Source: Burkholderiales bacterium
GTDB taxonomy: Bacteria; Pseudomonadota; Gammaproteobacteria; Burkholderiales; Burkholderiaceae_E
Reading direction: 5' to 3'
Length of the DNA: 5,487 bases
NCBI GenBank assembly: GCA_020348765.1
Contig: CP070753.1
Coordinates: 2,751,860-2,757,346 of the forward strand
Shown here one piece after another: positions 4,583 through 5,487 of this stretch. Made by a program: the position numbers and the translations under genes. The notes beneath the pieces are model-generated. The model was given only the letters and a program-made list of their open reading frames with translations. It did not search any database and was not told the DNA's origin. Every line of letters starts with the position of its first letter. Within the stretch, counting starts at the first letter, position 1.

Positions 4583-5487
4583 GTGCCGGACCCTCTGCCT
4601 TCGGCCGCACCCGGCGCAGGCCGGGCGCGCTGCGCCAGTCCCGAGAGTAGCGGAAGCGCCCGGTCGACGGCATCCGCGGCCCAGTCCAGCTGGGCCATCG
4701 TGCGCGCATCGATCGCGATGCCGGCGGCCCGCGCGCTACGCGCCTCGCGCTCCGGTTCGCCGGGCATGCGGATCGCGTCGAAGCCCTCGGCGATGCGCGA
4801 GGAACGCACCCAGTCTTCGTAGGCGGCGGCCTCGCGCTCGAACGCGTCCAGGTCACCGAGCCGCGCGGGGTCGAGCACGATGGCGAGCATGTTGTTCCAG
4901 ATCGCGTGCCTGGGCAGCGGACGCAGGTCGTGCAGGGGCTCGCCGCCGAGCAGTGCCGCGCTGAGCAGTTCGTTGACGATTGCCAGCCCGAAGCCCTTGT
5001 GGCCGGCCATCGGCAACAGCGCCCCCAGCGGCGGCTCGAACATCACCGCCGGATCGACGCGCGGGCGCCCTTCGGCATCGAGCAGCGCACCGGCCGGCAC
5101 CGGCCGGCCGCTGTTGTACGCGATTCGCACCTTGCCCTGCGCGATCGCGCTGGTGGCCCAGTCGAGCAGCAACGGCGGGCGCCCGCGGCGCGGAATCCCG
5201 ACCGTGAACGGATTGGTCGCGAAGCGCGCATCGCGCCCTGCGTGCGGTGCGACCCGTGGCGGCGTGAACGCACTGACGAAATGGACGGACACCAGGCCGG
5301 CGCCGATCGCCATCTCGGCCCAGTGACCGACGCGTCCGATGTGATGGGCATTGCGCAGCCCCAGCAGCACCAGCCCGTGCTCGCGGACGCGCTCGATCGC
5401 CACCGACATCGCCTGGTGCGCGACCGACTGACCCAGCCCCCGGCAGCCGTCGGCCACCACCATGCTGCCGTGGTCGACGACGATCTC
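4579..5487 (-). CDS. Ldh_2-family NAD(P)-dependent 2-hydroxyacid dehydrogenase, HcxB/YbiC-like (N-terminus outside window)
   Basis: The visible 302 residues are the C-terminal six-sevenths or so of a malate/L-lactate-type (Ldh_2) dehydrogenase, usually about 350 residues. These cytosolic enzymes interconvert 2-hydroxyacids and 2-oxoacids with NAD(P). Family segments, numbered from the right edge, are: RNAHHIGRVGHW (45-56); VAPHAGRDARFATNPFTVGIP (79-99); LLLDWATSAIAQGKVRIAY (106-124); a PAG loop and DPAVMFEPPLGALL (145-158); HKGFGLAIVNELL (163-175); NNMLAIVLDP (198-207); and RMPGEPE (240-246). The combination of HHIGR, VSVHFVSAF and GRDARFATNPF is closest, from memory, to E. coli YbiC (HcxB), which acts on 2-oxoglutarate and aryl-pyruvates. 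Substrate here is inferred by similarity only. The first visible codons (EIVVDHGSMVVADG) continue the same frame, so the ATG at 5463 is internal, not the start. The C-terminal tail (about 285-302) is Ala/Pro/Gly-rich. It ends in the GTGA overlap with the thioesterase gene. Confidence 0.92.
   Translation of the reverse strand, partial: EIVVDHGSMVVADGCRGLGQSVAHQAMSVAIERVREHGLVLLGLRNAHHIGRVGHWAEMAIGAGLVSVHFVSAFTPPRVAPHAGRDARFATNPFTVGIPRRGRPPLLLDWATSAIAQGKVRIAYNSGRPVPAGALLDAEGRPRVDPAVMFEPPLGALLPMAGHKGFGLAIVNELLSAALLGGEPLHDLRPLPRHAIWNNMLAIVLDPARLGDLDAFEREAAAYEDWVRSSRIAEGFDAIRMPGEPEREARSARAAGIAIDARTMAQLDWAADAVDRALPLLSGLAQRARPAPGAAEGRGSGT
4591..4595 (-). promoter_or_regulatory. Shine-Dalgarno GAGGG of the thioesterase gene
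   Basis: GAGGG on the minus strand, inside the last codons of the dehydrogenase gene and 8 nt before the GTG at 4582. It supports the overlapping GTG as the start. Confidence 0.6.

Noticed and set aside
3839..4822. A 327-codon plus-strand frame across the cytochrome, intergenic region and thioesterase
   Set aside because: It spans two genes on the opposite strand plus a tandem repeat, and its translation shows no recognisable domain.

Overview
The window is a GC-rich, densely packed piece of bacterial chromosome. The protein families suggest a proteobacterium: a YgiD-type dioxygenase, an MltB-type lytic transglycosylase with a lipoprotein signal, a periplasmic c-type cytochrome and a YbiC/HcxB-type dehydrogenase. 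A beta- or gammaproteobacterium is most likely, but the sequence alone does not place it further. I see no mobile element, CRISPR array, tRNA or rRNA.

Layout from left to right. (1) Positions 2-268, plus strand: the C-terminal end of an MFS transporter, entering from the left edge. (2) Positions 1494-251, minus strand: a two-gene unit, a YgiD/DODA-type extradiol dioxygenase followed by a 131-residue protein of unknown function. The two genes overlap by GTGA, and the second overlaps the MFS gene tail to tail by 18 bp. (3) Positions 1495-1684: a divergent intergenic region with five copies of a 13-bp tandem repeat and a likely leaderless promoter for the next gene. (4) Positions 1685-2311, plus strand: a LysE/RhtB-family exporter. 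(5) Positions 3973-2325, minus strand: a small c-type cytochrome followed by an MltB-type lytic transglycosylase, again with a GTGA overlap. It converges on the LysE gene with a 13-bp gap. (6) Positions 3974-4168: an intergenic region with a candidate promoter, two GC-rich hairpins and an 11-bp tandem repeat that contains the upstream gene's stop-codon context. (7) From the right edge to 4169, minus strand: an Ldh_2-family hydroxyacid dehydrogenase resembling HcxB (YbiC), N-terminus outside the window, coupled by GTGA to a hot-dog acyl-CoA thioesterase.

Three separate two-gene units therefore share one architecture: each downstream gene starts with GTG inside the upstream TGA stop. Two of these starts also have a clear Shine-Dalgarno sequence. 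Functionally the window mixes small-molecule metabolism (2-hydroxyacid oxidoreduction, acyl-CoA hydrolysis, a catechol-type dioxygenase), export (MFS, LysE) and the envelope (cytochrome, lytic transglycosylase). No single pathway ties all the genes together. The points most worth following are the uncharacterised 131-residue partner of the dioxygenase, the cytochrome with no methionine in its mature sequence, and the two unrelated short tandem repeats.
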